From Azospirillum tabaci (GTDB lineage Bacteria; Pseudomonadota; Alphaproteobacteria; Azospirillales; Azospirillaceae), in the NCBI RefSeq assembly GCF_014596085.1, contig NZ_JACCJY010000001.1, positions 434,001-498,000 on the forward strand: a stretch of 64,000 bases of DNA, written 5' to 3'. The translations under genes were made by a program, and so were the position numbers. Below the pieces are notes generated by a model, which searched no databases, had not been told where the DNA came from, and saw only the letters and a list, made by a program, of their open reading frames with translations. Positions within the stretch are counted from its first letter, which is position 1, and each line of letters begins with the position of its first letter. Shown here in pieces: positions 33,438 to 43,003 of this stretch.

Positions 33438-34132
33438 TGCGCGGCGCCAACCCGGTCCGCCCGCAGGAGGGGGGCGACGGCCAAAGCCTGTGGATACAGG
33501 AGGTCTTCTACACCCTTCAGGGCGAAGGCCCCTTCGTCGGGGAGCCCAGCGTCTTCGTGCGGACCGGCGGCTGCAACCTGCGCTGCCACTGGTGCGACAC
33601 CGACTTCGAAAGCTCGCCCTGGCGCCCGTCCCTGGACGAGCTGCTGGCCCGCATCGGGGAACTGCGCCCTGCGGTCTGCGACCTGATCGTACTGACCGGC
33701 GGGGAGCCGCTGCGCCAGAACGTCGTCCCGCTGATCCGCGCCCTGCTGGAGCGGGGCCTGCGCGTGCAGATCGAGACGAACGGCACGCTGTGGCTGGACG
33801 GCATGCCGGACGACCCGCGGCTGACCATCGTGTGCAGCCCGAAGACGCCCGGCCTGCACCCGGACCTCGTGCCGCGGGTGTCGGTCTACAAATACGTGCT
33901 GGCGGCGGGGGAGAGCGATCCCGGCGACGGGCTGCCCACCCTGTCCACCCAGTTGCCGGGGCAGGCCGCCCGGCTGTTCCGCCCGCCGCCCGGCGCCGCC
34001 GTCACGGTGATGCCGCGCGACGACGGCGACGAGGAGCGGAACTTCGCCAACCGGCAGGCCTGCACCGCTGTGGCGCTGGCCCACGGCTACCGGATGAGCG
34101 TCCAGCTTCACAAGCTGCTGGGGATCGCCTGA
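33437..34132 (+). CDS. queE: 7-carboxy-7-deazaguanine synthase (radical SAM)
   Basis: The 231-residue radical SAM enzyme makes the deazaguanine ring. The [4Fe-4S] motif is GGCNLRCHWCDTDFE (CxxxCxxC). Nearby are EVFYTLQGEGPFVGEPSVFV and LTGGEPLRQ, all QueE hallmarks. It is coupled to queC and convergent with queD only 12 bases away. The three genes give the GTP-to-preQ0 route except folE. Confidence 0.95.
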   Translation: MRGANPVRPQEGGDGQSLWIQEVFYTLQGEGPFVGEPSVFVRTGGCNLRCHWCDTDFESSPWRPSLDELLARIGELRPAVCDLIVLTGGEPLRQNVVPLIRALLERGLRVQIETNGTLWLDGMPDDPRLTIVCSPKTPGLHPDLVPRVSVYKYVLAAGESDPGDGLPTLSTQLPGQAARLFRPPPGAAVTVMPRDDGDEERNFANRQACTAVALAHGYRMSVQLHKLLGIA

Positions 34133-34144
34133 AGACGGTGCCCG

Positions 34145-34690
34145 TTACAGGTCGTTGATGCTCATGTCCCCGCGCAGCCACCACGGCGCGCCCGACAGGC
34201 CGAGGTGGCCGGCGTCCAGGTGATGCTCCGGCGCGCCGCGGAAGATCACCGTGTTGGTCGGCGTCTCCTCGATCTCCACCTCGACGCAGCGCAAGGGTGA
34301 GGTCTCCGCGGCGAACAGCGCGTTGGCCTTGGCCATCATGCAGGCGGCCAGCGCCTCCGTCGTCGGGTCGCCGGGGGTGATCAGCAGCATGGGCAGCTTT
34401 TCCGGCTCGTGCTCCCGGAAATAGCCGATCAGCGGGTCGCGGTGGGACAGCTGGAGCGCGTGGTCGACATGCCCGTCGATCCAGCGGTGCCAGGTCGCCT
34501 TGGCCCGCGCGAAGGACTCCACCATGTTCGCCGCCCCGTCGAGCGGTGCGGGGTCCACGGCCTCCAGCTTCACCGAAACGGTCTCGTTGTGGCCGTGCGG
34601 CACGGCGCATTTGACGGAGTCGCCGGCGATCAGGCGATGGGCCATGCTGAAGCGCCGCCGGAACAGCAGCGTGAACTCGTTCGTGGTCAT
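34145..34690 (-). CDS. queD: 6-carboxytetrahydropterin synthase (QueD/PTPS family)
   Basis: The 181-residue member of the 6-pyruvoyl tetrahydropterin synthase family has the first zinc histidine in SMAHRL. The catalytic-cysteine and zinc segment is KCAVPHGHNETV. It is longer than the 120-140 residues usual for QueD, with an insertion around residues 50-105 (WHRWIDGHVDHALQLS). Context beside queC and queE supports the QueD assignment over other pterin synthases. Confidence 0.88.
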   Translation of the reverse strand: MTTNEFTLLFRRRFSMAHRLIAGDSVKCAVPHGHNETVSVKLEAVDPAPLDGAANMVESFARAKATWHRWIDGHVDHALQLSHRDPLIGYFREHEPEKLPMLLITPGDPTTEALAACMMAKANALFAAETSPLRCVEVEIEETPTNTVIFRGAPEHHLDAGHLGLSGAPWWLRGDMSINDL

Positions 34691-34710
34691 AAAGTGAACC
34701 TAGCCGTTCC

Positions 34711-35625
34711 TCAATGCGCTGGGAACAGGCCCTTGGGCCTGATCGCCAGAACCACCGCCATCAACACGTAGATCGCCATGGAGGCAAGCGCGGCCCCGGC
34801 GGCGCTGGCGTTGGCGGCGTCCATCACCAGACGGAAGGCGGCTGGCAACAGGGCGCGGCCCAGCGTGTCCACCATGCCGACCAGCAGGGCGCCGGCCAGC
34901 GCCCCGCGGATCGAGCCGATGCCGCCGATCACGATGACCACGAAGGTCAGGATCAGGATCTGTTCGCCCATCCCGACCTGCACGGCCAGGACCGGCCCGG
35001 CCATGGCGCCGGCCAGCCCGGCCAGCCCGCAGCCCAGCGCGAAGACCAACCCGAACAGCCGCCGGACATCCACCCCCAGCGCCATCACCATCTCGCGGTT
35101 GGTGGCCCCGGCGCGGATCAGCATGCCGACCCGCGTGCGGGCGATCAGCAGCCACAGGAACACCGCCACGGCGATGCCGACGGCGAGGATCGCCAGCCGG
35201 AAGGCCGGGTATTTCAGCCCGAACAGGTCCACCGTCCCGGCCAGCGCCGCCGGCGGGTTCAGGAAAATGGGCACCGGGCCGAAGACGATCTTCACCAGCT
35301 CGTTGAAGAACAGGATCAGCCCGAAGGTCGCCAGCACCTGATCGAGATGGTCGCGGCGGTAGAGCGTGCGCAGCGCCACCGCCTCCACCACCAGCCCCAA
35401 GAGCGCCGTCAGCAGCACCGCCGCCGCCAGCGCCAGCGGGAAACTGTCCAGCACCGGCACCAGCGCCGCCGTCAGGTAGGCGCCGACCATGTAGAAGGTG
35501 CCGTGGGCGAGGTTGATGAGGTCCATGATGCCGAAGACGAGCGTCAGCCCGGCGGCCATCAGGAACAGCATCACGCCGAGCTGAAGCCCGTTCAGACCCT
35601 GTTCGACGAGGAGGAGCGCGTCCAT
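34711..35625 (-). CDS. livH: Branched-chain amino-acid-type ABC transporter permease
   Basis: The 304-residue permease has about eight helices. Conserved LivH segments are LVFGIMDLINLAHGTFYMVG (residues about 29-48) and RVGMLIRAGATNREMVMALGV, the EAA loop. The C-terminus is VLAIRPKGLFP. It follows livK by 22 bases. It is the presumed partner of LivM, LivG and LivF encoded 5.2 kb downstream. Confidence 0.93.
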   Translation of the reverse strand: MDALLLVEQGLNGLQLGVMLFLMAAGLTLVFGIMDLINLAHGTFYMVGAYLTAALVPVLDSFPLALAAAVLLTALLGLVVEAVALRTLYRRDHLDQVLATFGLILFFNELVKIVFGPVPIFLNPPAALAGTVDLFGLKYPAFRLAILAVGIAVAVFLWLLIARTRVGMLIRAGATNREMVMALGVDVRRLFGLVFALGCGLAGLAGAMAGPVLAVQVGMGEQILILTFVVIVIGGIGSIRGALAGALLVGMVDTLGRALLPAAFRLVMDAANASAAGAALASMAIYVLMAVVLAIRPKGLFPAH

Positions 35626-35647
35626 TCTCCGGCGTCCTGCCTGCGCC

Positions 35648-36814
35648 TCACTTCATCGCGCAGTCTTTGACGTAGGCGTCGGCGTGGTTGGTGAAGACCG
35701 TGGCGACGGTCTTGTTGGTCACCGCACCGTCCGCACCCGTCACCACCTCGCGCAGGTAGATGTTGTGGATCGGGTAGTGGTTGGTGTTGAAGGCCACCTC
35801 GCCGCGCAGGCTCTGCAGCTTGGCTGAGGCCAGGGCGGCGCGCAGCTTGTCCTTGTCCTTCAGGTTGCCGCCGACCGCCTTCACCGCCGTGTCGATCAGC
35901 AGCGCCGTGTCGTAGCCCTGGGCGGCGTACATGGACGGGATGCGCCCGTACTTGGCCTTGAAGTCGGCGACGAACTTTTTGTTGGCGGCGTTGTCGAGGT
36001 CGGGGCTCCACTGCGCGGAGTTCTTGACGCCGAGCGCGGACTCGCCGACCGCCGCCAGGATGTCCTGGTCGAAGGAGAAGCCGGGACCGAACAGCGGAAC
36101 GGCGCCCTTCAGCCCGGCCTGCTCATACTGCTTGATGAAGTTGATGCCCATGCCGCCGGGGTAGAAGACGTAGACGGCGTCCGGCGCCGCGGCCTTGAGC
36201 TGCGCCAGCTCCGCCGCGTAGTCGAGCTGCCCGACCTGGGTGTAGACCTCGCCCACGACCGCACCCTTGTAGTAGCGCTTGAAGCCGGCCAGACCGTCCT
36301 TGCCCGCCGGGTAGTTGGGGGCCATCAGATAGACCTTCTTGAAGCCCTCGTCCTGGACATGCTTGCCCACGGCCTCGTGGATCTGGTCGTTCTGGTAGGC
36401 GGCGTTGAAGAAGTACGGGTTGCACTGCGCGCCCGCCAGCTGCGACGGGCCGGCGTTCGGGCTGATGAAGAAGGTCTGCCCGCCGGCCAGAGTCGGAAGC
36501 ATCGCCAGCGCGAGGTTCGACCAGACCACGCCGGTCACCACCTGCACGCGGTCGCGCTCGACCATGCGGTTGGCGAGGCCGACGGCGACGTCGGGCTTCT
36601 GCTGGTCGTCCGCCTCGATGACCTGGGTGTCCTGCCCGCCCAGCTTGCCGCCCGCATGCTCCACCGCCAGCGCGAAGCCGTCGCGGATGTCGATGCCCAG
36701 ACCCGCACCGGGGCCGGACAGGGTGGTGACCATGCCGATCTTCAGCGTGTCCGCCGCCGCCGGGGTGGCGAGCAGGGCCAGCGCGGAGGCCAGCGTAAGC
36801 AGGTTGCGGGTCAT
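35648..36814 (-). CDS. ABC transporter periplasmic substrate-binding protein (LivK/aromatic-acid type)
   Basis: The 388-residue protein has a signal peptide (LLTLASALALLATPAAA) and the two-lobed periplasmic-binding fold of the LivK family. Segments include IGMVTTLSGPGAGLG, VVTGVVWSNLALAM and FFISPNAGPSQLAG. The first lobe resembles binding proteins for aromatic acids as much as leucine, so substrate is uncertain. GGAGG precedes the ATG. It starts the livK-livH unit. Confidence 0.9.
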   Translation of the reverse strand: MTRNLLTLASALALLATPAAADTLKIGMVTTLSGPGAGLGIDIRDGFALAVEHAGGKLGGQDTQVIEADDQQKPDVAVGLANRMVERDRVQVVTGVVWSNLALAMLPTLAGGQTFFISPNAGPSQLAGAQCNPYFFNAAYQNDQIHEAVGKHVQDEGFKKVYLMAPNYPAGKDGLAGFKRYYKGAVVGEVYTQVGQLDYAAELAQLKAAAPDAVYVFYPGGMGINFIKQYEQAGLKGAVPLFGPGFSFDQDILAAVGESALGVKNSAQWSPDLDNAANKKFVADFKAKYGRIPSMYAAQGYDTALLIDTAVKAVGGNLKDKDKLRAALASAKLQSLRGEVAFNTNHYPIHNIYLREVVTGADGAVTNKTVATVFTNHADAYVKDCAMK

Positions 36815-36835
36815 GACGGTCCAGCCTCCAGGGGT

Positions 36836-36863
36836 ATTATGATTGATTTATGGGCAGTGCAAA
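36836..36863 (-). promoter_or_regulatory. Possible livK promoter
   Basis: On the minus strand CATAAT (36841-36836) lies 15-16 bases downstream of TTGCAC/TTTGCA (about 36863-36857), in the only AT-rich stretch before livK. This resembles a sigma-70 promoter 20 bases upstream of the livK start codon. No operator is obvious. Confidence 0.38.
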
Positions 36864-36865
36864 GT

Positions 36866-37516
36866 TCAGGCAGCCCGCATCCGTTCGTCCGCCCGCTTGT
36901 CCGCCCAGGCGCGCGCCGTGGACGGGCGGCCCTCGGCGTCGATCAGGCCGCGGGTGAAGAGTTCCTCGACATGGCGGATGAAGAAGGCGGCGGTGCTTTC
37001 CCGCTCCCAGCGTTCCATCCAGTTCTGCTCCAGGAAGGCGAGGATCGCCGGCTGGCCCAGCTCGGCCTCCCACAGCACGCCCAGCAGGGAGGTCTGCTGC
37101 TCCTCGTGCATGCATTCCTCGAAGGTCAGCTTCTGCTGGCTGCGCGCTTCCTTGCGCAGCGTCGTCTCTGGCCCCGGCCCCAGGCCGAAGTCGTAGAGCG
37201 CGCGGCGCTCGGGCGCTGCGACCAGCCAGTGGGCGACCTCATGCACGATGACCGTCGATTCCACGTCGGTGCGGATGACCTCGCCGTCCCACATGAAGGA
37301 GGCGTTCGGCGGCTCGTCCAGCGTGCCGATGCCGTGAGCGTGGGCCAGCCGCACCGCTTCGGCGCGCTGCTCCGGCGTGTCGACGCCGCCGGGCACCGGC
37401 CATGTCGCGGCGATGCGCCGGAAGGCGGCCAGGGGCAGGGGCTTGCCGGCCAGCAGGCGCTCGAAGGTCGCCAGGGCCTCCGGCATCGTCTCGGCCGGGA
37501 TCGGGGTCAGGATCAT
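36866..37516 (-). CDS. Putative elongation factor P hydroxylase-like metalloprotein
   Basis: The 216-residue soluble protein carries a HExxH motif in STVIVHEVAHWLVAAPERRAL, followed by YDFGLGPGP. This layout resembles EpmC (YfcM), which hydroxylates the beta-lysyl-lysine of elongation factor P: EpmC has a similar HEIAHW segment and a following D-x-G stretch. The remainder is divergent and no epmA or epmB is in view, so a generic zinc or iron protein remains possible. It lies between livK and the chemoreceptor on the same strand. Confidence 0.6.
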   Translation of the reverse strand: MILTPIPAETMPEALATFERLLAGKPLPLAAFRRIAATWPVPGGVDTPEQRAEAVRLAHAHGIGTLDEPPNASFMWDGEVIRTDVESTVIVHEVAHWLVAAPERRALYDFGLGPGPETTLRKEARSQQKLTFEECMHEEQQTSLLGVLWEAELGQPAILAFLEQNWMERWERESTAAFFIRHVEELFTRGLIDAEGRPSTARAWADKRADERMRAA

Positions 37517-37581
37517 GATGGGGAGAGCAGTCCGGGGTGCGCAATGCCCCTATTTGCCCAACAGGGCCGGCGCGGCGCAAG

Positions 37582-37619
37582 AAAAACCCCTCTTCCATCG
37601 CAATCGGATGGGAGAGGGG
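37582..37619 (-). terminator. Rho-independent terminator of the chemoreceptor gene
   Basis: On the minus strand CCCCTCTCCCATC (37619-37607) pairs with GATGGAAGAGGGG (37599-37587), one mismatch, and runs into TTTTT (37586-37582). It lies 16 bases past the chemoreceptor stop and isolates it from the EpmC-like gene. Confidence 0.88.
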
Positions 37620-37634
37620 GGAGGAAAAAAACCG

Positions 37635-39644
37635 TCAGGCGGCCCGCATGTCGGTCAGGAAGCGGGAGACGAAGCCGCGCAGCCCCTCGGCTTCGCCGCT
37701 GAGCCCGTCGGCGGCGTCGAGCACCTGGCGGGAGGCGTCGCCGGTGGCTTCCGCCGCCTGGGTCACCCCGGCGATGTTGCCCGACACCTCCTGCGTGCCG
37801 CGGGCGGCCTGCTGGACGTTGCGGCTGATCTCCTGGGTGGCCGCACCCTGCTCCTCGACCGCGGCGGCGATGGTGGTGGAGATGTGGCTGATCTCGCCGA
37901 TCACGCGGCCGATCTCGGCGATGGCCCCGGCGGCCTCGCGGCTGACCTGCTGGATGCCGGCGATCTGGCCGGAGATGTCCTCCGTCGCCTTGGCGGTCTG
38001 GTTGGCGAGGCTCTTCACCTCCGACGCCACGACGGCGAATCCCTTGCCGGCCTCGCCGGCGCGGGCCGCCTCGATGGTGGCGTTCAGCGCCAGCAGGTTG
38101 GTCTGGCTGGCGATGTCGTTGATGAGCTGCACCACCTCGCCGATGCGCTGGGCGGCGTCGACCAGGCCGCGCACGGTGGCGTCGGTCCGCTCGGCGGTGC
38201 TGACCGCCTGCCCGGCGATGCTGTTGCTCTGGGCGACCTGCCGGCTGATCTCCTGGATCGAGCTGGACAGCTCCTCGGCGGCGGCGGCGACGGTCTCCAC
38301 GTTGGCGGTCGCCTGGGTGGAGGCGGCGGCGACGGCGCTGGCCTGCCGGGTGGTCTGCTCCGCGGTGGCCGACATGCCCTGGGCCGTGCTGTTGAGCTGG
38401 GTGGCGGCGGAGGAGACGCGGCCCAGCACCTCCATCACCATGCGGTCGAATTCGCGGGTCAGGGCGTCGATGCGCTCCGACCGCTCGCGGCGGGTCTGAT
38501 GCTCGGCGGCCTGCTCGGCGGCCATGCGGTCGGCCTCGATCAGGCTGTGCTTGAAGACCTCGACGGCCTTGGCCATGCCGCCGATCTCGTCGCCACGGTC
38601 CAGGCCGGGCACGTCCACCCGGCGGTCGCCGCCGGCCAGACGGGTCATGGTGTCGGTCATCGACACGATGGGCCGCGACAGGCCGCGCCCGATCAGCAGG
38701 GCGGTGATCAATCCGAGCAGGACGGCGACCGCGGCGGCGGCGGTGGTCATCGTCCGGGCGCGGTCGATGTTTTCCGTGGCGGTGGTGCCGAGCGCCGCCT
38801 GCTGGCGGGCGCTGGCGTCGCGCAGCTGCTCGACCCGCGCGTTGACGGTCGGGCCGAGCGTCTCCAGCACCTGCGAGACCAGCTCGTCCCGCTTGGTGGT
38901 GGCGACGACCGCCTTCTCGAACTGGGTGGCGAAGACGCGCTGGTAGGCCAGGAAGGACGAGGCGCCCCGGCGGCGCTCCAGCTCGGTCAGCTTGGCGAGC
39001 ATCGCGTTGCCGCGCTCGCGGGCGTTCTGAAGCTCCTTGCGGAAGATGTCGGCGCTTTCCGCCGAGCCGTCGGTCAGGAAGCGGTTGACGTTGTTGCGGG
39101 CGGCCAGGAAATGGCGGGCCGCCATGCCCGCCTGATAGGCGGCCTCGGTGTCGCCGTCCGCGTAGGCGCTGTCCATGACGCCGCTCAGCGCCTTCTCCAT
39201 CTTGACCCCGAGGTCCAGAAGCTCCGCCGCCGCCTCGTTGCGGGTCGCCTGGAACTCCATGATGCGGGCGAAAGCCTCGCGGTACTGCCCCAGCTCATTG
39301 TCCATCTGGGTCACCGTGCGGCTCAGCGTCGGCTCGCTGAACAGCGTCTTGGCGTCGTCGATCCGCCCGTCGAGGTCCGCGGCCAGCGAATCCACCGTTT
39401 GGGCGGCCTCCTCGCTGCCGGTCAGCAGGAAGGTCTTGGCCTGGAGCTGGACCTCCAGCATCGTCGCCTGGATGCGCCCGACCTCCGTGGTCTGGCGGGC
39501 CAGCGTCTGATAGGTCGCGAAGCCGTCCTTCGCGTCCGTCAGGGCGTACACCCCGACGCCGCCGATGGCGACCAGGAAGAGGAGAACCCCGGCGTTCGCC
39601 GCCGTGATCTTGGTGCCGACCCGCAGATGGTTGAACAGGCTCAT
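37635..39644 (-). CDS. Methyl-accepting chemotaxis protein
   Basis: The 669-residue receptor has TM1 at about 11-33 ([20 protein letters not shown]) and a long helical periplasmic domain to about 280, which suggests a helical-bimodular ligand module. TM2 ([14 protein letters not shown]) and HAMP follow, then a signalling domain. The kinase-binding tip is [20 protein letters not shown] and the protein ends RFLTDMRAA, without a CheR/CheB pentapeptide tether. ATG at 39644 is the natural start. Its ligand is unknown. Confidence 0.95.
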   Translation of the reverse strand: MSLFNHLRVGTKITAANAGVLLFLVAIGGVGVYALTDAKDGFATYQTLARQTTEVGRIQATMLEVQLQAKTFLLTGSEEAAQTVDSLAADLDGRIDDAKTLFSEPTLSRTVTQMDNELGQYREAFARIMEFQATRNEAAAELLDLGVKMEKALSGVMDSAYADGDTEAAYQAGMAARHFLAARNNVNRFLTDGSAESADIFRKELQNARERGNAMLAKLTELERRRGASSFLAYQRVFATQFEKAVVATTKRDELVSQVLETLGPTVNARVEQLRDASARQQAALGTTATENIDRARTMTTAAAAVAVLLGLITALLIGRGLSRPIVSMTDTMTRLAGGDRRVDVPGLDRGDEIGGMAKAVEVFKHSLIEADRMAAEQAAEHQTRRERSERIDALTREFDRMVMEVLGRVSSAATQLNSTAQGMSATAEQTTRQASAVAAASTQATANVETVAAAAEELSSSIQEISRQVAQSNSIAGQAVSTAERTDATVRGLVDAAQRIGEVVQLINDIASQTNLLALNATIEAARAGEAGKGFAVVASEVKSLANQTAKATEDISGQIAGIQQVSREAAGAIAEIGRVIGEISHISTTIAAAVEEQGAATQEISRNVQQAARGTQEVSGNIAGVTQAAEATGDASRQVLDAADGLSGEAEGLRGFVSRFLTDMRAA

Positions 39645-40046
39645 GGTCGGGGAAACTCCGGATGAGGCTGATTGGTTTAGGTACAAAACATGGCAGTGTC
39701 CGCTTACCAATTCATTAAGTGTGCCAACTGATTTCCAATCCCCGAAGACGGGCGGTCAGAGCCGTGCGCGCACCCTTGGGGACGTCCTTATCCTTCCGGG
39801 TTCTGGCGGTTTCGCTCGGGCTTGGAATATTTGTCCTGCCCGCGGCGTTAGCCCATAGCGACGGGCCGTTCCGGCACCGGTTCCAGCGGCGTGCTGGTCA
39901 CGGCTTAGGCCGTGGATGGTCACAATAGAGGCGTTTTGCTCATCCACATGTATCGTGCTATATGCCAAAGGGCGAAGCGCCCCGCCGGGGACGCCTGCCT
40001 GGACCCCTCCGACCCGGCTCGTGATGATCTTACCCAACGGCCGGCC
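39645..40046. other. Divergent intergenic region between chemoreceptor and glycosyltransferase
   Basis: The roughly 400-base gap is AT-richer than its surroundings near 39675-39720, likely the chemoreceptor promoter. A 6-bp hairpin CACGGC-TTAG-GCCGTG lies at 39899-39914, flanked by TGGTCAC repeats, upstream of the glycosyltransferase. A short frame (39719-39928) looks signal-peptide-like but lacks a ribosome binding site. I see no other gene. Confidence 0.4.
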
Positions 40047-41174
40047 ATGTCCCTGACCGACGCGCCCACTCTGGCGGCTTCCGCCAACCCTCCCCGCAAC
40101 ACCGCGCCCAGCCCAGGCGACGCCGCTTCCGCTCCGAAGCCGTCGCGCTCCGCCCGCACGAAGCGGGGGCGCCTGTCGGTGGTGATCCCCTTCTACAACG
40201 AAGGCCCCAACATCGCGGCGCTGTTCGAGCGGCTGGTGCCCGTTCTCGACCGGCTGGACGCGGAATGGGAGGTGGTCTGCGTCAACGACGGCAGCCGCGA
40301 CGACACGCTCGACCGCCTGCTGGACGTCCATGACGCCGACCCGCGGGTCAAGGTGGTCGACCTGTCGCGCAACTTCGGCAAGGAGCTGGCGCTGTCGGCC
40401 GGGCTGCGCCACACCACCGGCGACGCCGTGGTGCCGATGGACGCCGACCTCCAGCACCCGCCGGAGCTGCTGCCGCAGTTTCTCGCCAAATGGCGCGAGG
40501 GTTATGACGTCGTCGTCGCCGTGCGCCACGCGCGGGTGGGGCAGAGCCTGAAGCACCGGATGTTCGCCCGCGCCTTCTACTGGATCTTCGACAACCTGTC
40601 GGAGGTCAAGCTGCCGCGCGAGGTCGGCGACTTCCGGCTGATGGACCGGCGGGTGGTCGACGTCATCAACCGCATGCCGGAACGCACGCGCTTCATGAAG
40701 GGCATCTTCGCCTGGGTCGGCTTCCGTCAGGCCAGCATCCCCTACCAGCAGGGGGAACGCGCCGGCGGCGAGACCAAGTGGGGCTTCCTGAAGCTGCTCA
40801 GCCTGTCCTTCGACGGGCTGACCGCCTTCTCCACCTTCCCGCTGCGGGTGTGGAGCCTGGTGGGCGTGGCGATCTCCGGCTTCGCCTTCGTCTATATCCT
40901 GCTGCGCCTGCTGCGCACCCTGATCTACGGTATCGACGTACCCGGCTATGAATCGCTGCTGGCCGCGGTGCTGTTCATGGGCGGCATCCAGCTCGTCACG
41001 CTGGGGGTCCTCGGCGACTATCTCGGCCGCGTGTTCAACGAGGTGAAGGGGCGCCCCCTCTACATCGTCCGGTCCGCGCACGGCTTCGAGGACGAATCCG
41101 CGGCTCTGACAGCCAATCTGGGGGCCAATCCGGGCGCCTACCGCCGGCCCGGAAGCGAGGACCGCCTTTCATGA
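40047..41174 (+). CDS. Family 2 glycosyltransferase, GtrB/DPM-like, membrane-anchored
   Basis: The 375-residue enzyme has a GT-A catalytic domain (LSVVIPFYNEGPNIAAL, CVNDGSRDDTLDRLL, PMDADLQHPPE) and two C-terminal transmembrane helices (VGVAISGFAFVYILLRLL and AAVLFMGGIQLVTLGVLGDYL). This is the GtrB/ArnC layout that moves a sugar onto undecaprenyl phosphate on the cytoplasmic face. ATG at 40047 omits a 45-residue upstream in-frame stretch of non-protein-like sequence. Its stop overlaps the next gene (ATGA), so the two form a pair. Confidence 0.9.
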   Translation: MSLTDAPTLAASANPPRNTAPSPGDAASAPKPSRSARTKRGRLSVVIPFYNEGPNIAALFERLVPVLDRLDAEWEVVCVNDGSRDDTLDRLLDVHDADPRVKVVDLSRNFGKELALSAGLRHTTGDAVVPMDADLQHPPELLPQFLAKWREGYDVVVAVRHARVGQSLKHRMFARAFYWIFDNLSEVKLPREVGDFRLMDRRVVDVINRMPERTRFMKGIFAWVGFRQASIPYQQGERAGGETKWGFLKLLSLSFDGLTAFSTFPLRVWSLVGVAISGFAFVYILLRLLRTLIYGIDVPGYESLLAAVLFMGGIQLVTLGVLGDYLGRVFNEVKGRPLYIVRSAHGFEDESAALTANLGANPGAYRRPGSEDRLS

Positions 41175-42862
41175 GTCTGATGCCGCCGATCGGCTTGAAT
41201 CCCCTGGGGACGACGCCCGCCGCGGGCCTGCTCTCCCAGCGCCGTACCGGCGCCCTGTGGGACGACATGGCGCGCGCGCTTCTGCTGTGCCTGATCATCC
41301 TCGCCGCGCTGACCTTCCGGAACTACGGGATCAGCACCGACGAGGAGGTGCAGCACATCTACGGCAAGAAGCTGCTGTCCTTCTACCTGTCCGGCTTCAC
41401 CGACCGGTCGGCCTTCCATTTCAAGGACCTGTACCTGTATGGCGGGCTGTTCGACCTGGTGACCGCGCTGCTGGTCCCGATCTCGCCGTTCGAGGAGTAC
41501 GAGACGCGCCACCTGCTCTGCGCGCTGGTCGGGGTGCTGGGCATCGCCGGCTGCTGGCGCTACGCGCGGCTGCTGGCCGGGCCGCGGGCGGGGTTCCTGG
41601 CGGCGGCCCTGCTGGCGCTGTCCGGCGTCTATTACGGCGCCATGTTCAACAACACCAAGGACGTGCCCTTCGCCGCGGGCATGGTGTGGACGCTCTATTT
41701 CGCCACCCGCATCATCGGCCAGATGCCGGCCCCGCGCCGCAGCGCCGTGCTGAAGTTCGGGCTGGCGCTGGGCCTGACCCTGTCGATCCGGGTTGGCGCG
41801 GTCCTGGCCGGCTTCTACCTCGCGGTGGCGCTGGCGCTCTATGTGGTGCTGGTGGCGTGGCAGGGCGGGCTGCGGCCGGCGCTGGGCGTCGTGCGGCGGG
41901 CCGTGCCGCCGCTGCTGCCGGCCATTCCGCTGGCCTATGCGGTGATGGCGCTGTTCTGGCCCTGGGCGGTGCAGAAGCCGCTGAACCCGCTGGAGGCGCT
42001 GCGGGTCGTCTCGCACTTTCCCATCGACATCCAGACGCTGTTCATGGGGCAGATGGTCAGCTCCGCCGCCCCGCCGGCGCTCTACCTGCCGGTCTATCTG
42101 GGGGTGAAGCTGCCGGAGGCGGTGCTGCTGGGCACCCTGGCCGCGCTGGCGCTGGCCGTCCTGTGGGCGGTGCGCGGCGGCTGGCGGAGCGTGGACGGCG
42201 CCTTCGGGACGGTCCGCTGGGTGCCGCTGGCGCTGGCGGCCTTCCTGCCGGTGATCCTGTTCATGCTGATGCGCCCGTCCGTCTACAACGGCATCCGCCA
42301 TTTCCTGTTCGTGGCGCCGCCGATGGCGGTGCTGGCCGGCATCGCCTTCGACCGGCTGTGGTGCGGGGCCGAGGCGCTGGGCCGGCGTACGGGGCAGGCG
42401 TACGGGGCTGCGGCCATCGCGGTGGCCGTTCTGTACGCGTGGCAGCTCGGCGCCATGCACCCGAACCAGTATGTCTACTACAACCAGTTCACCGGCGGGT
42501 TGAAGGGCGCCGAGGGCCGGTTCGAGCTGGATTACTGGGGCAACTCCCAGCACGAGGCGCTGGCCGAGCTGATCGCGCTGGTGGAACGCGAGAATGGCGG
42601 CAAGGCGCCGCCGCGCCAGTACACCCTGTCGGTCTGCGGCAACACGCTGGCCGTGCGCTTCGAGCTGCCGCCCTGGCTGAAGCTGGTCAACGGCACCGGG
42701 CTGGACTGGCGCAAGGCGGATTTCTTTATGGCCTTCACCCAGGTGAAGCAGTGCCCCAGCCTGCTGGGCGGCCAGCCGATCATCGAGGTCGCCGCCGACG
42801 ACGTCCCCCTGACCATCGTGAAGGACCGCCGCGCTCCGCTGGCGGAAATCCCGACCGAGTAG
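41171..42862 (+). CDS. Membrane glycosyltransferase (ArnT/PMT-like, GT39 type)
   Basis: The 563-residue multi-spanning protein has about ten hydrophobic helices. The first periplasmic loop carries the acidic pair in FRNYGISTDEEVQHIYGKK, as in polyprenyl-sugar-dependent transferases. The C-terminal soluble part (about 430-563) contains NQYVYYNQFTGG and ELDYWGNS. It likely transfers the lipid-linked sugar made by its partner onto an envelope acceptor. Coupled to the glycosyltransferase gene by ATGA. The acceptor is unknown. Confidence 0.85.
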   Translation: MSLMPPIGLNPLGTTPAAGLLSQRRTGALWDDMARALLLCLIILAALTFRNYGISTDEEVQHIYGKKLLSFYLSGFTDRSAFHFKDLYLYGGLFDLVTALLVPISPFEEYETRHLLCALVGVLGIAGCWRYARLLAGPRAGFLAAALLALSGVYYGAMFNNTKDVPFAAGMVWTLYFATRIIGQMPAPRRSAVLKFGLALGLTLSIRVGAVLAGFYLAVALALYVVLVAWQGGLRPALGVVRRAVPPLLPAIPLAYAVMALFWPWAVQKPLNPLEALRVVSHFPIDIQTLFMGQMVSSAAPPALYLPVYLGVKLPEAVLLGTLAALALAVLWAVRGGWRSVDGAFGTVRWVPLALAAFLPVILFMLMRPSVYNGIRHFLFVAPPMAVLAGIAFDRLWCGAEALGRRTGQAYGAAAIAVAVLYAWQLGAMHPNQYVYYNQFTGGLKGAEGRFELDYWGNSQHEALAELIALVERENGGKAPPRQYTLSVCGNTLAVRFELPPWLKLVNGTGLDWRKADFFMAFTQVKQCPSLLGGQPIIEVAADDVPLTIVKDRRAPLAEIPTE

Positions 42863-43003
42863 ACCTTCCCTCACCGGTCTAATCCGCCCGGCGCGGCCTG
42901 CTCCGTTGGCGTGATGTCCGTCCGCGGGCGTACCGGCGGGCGGACCCGCTTCCCACTCTTCCCTCAGCGCGCCCATTCCGCGCGCCGATGACGGAGGCTG
43001 GGA

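Noticed and set aside
39645-39730. TTGGCAC on the minus strand before the chemoreceptor, resembling a sigma-54 -24 element
   Set aside because: The matching GC at -12 is absent at the required spacing.
39719-39928. Short plus-strand frame with a signal-peptide-like stretch between the chemoreceptor and glycosyltransferase
   Set aside because: GTG start with no ribosome binding site, no conserved features, and a basic tail typical of chance frames in GC-rich DNA.
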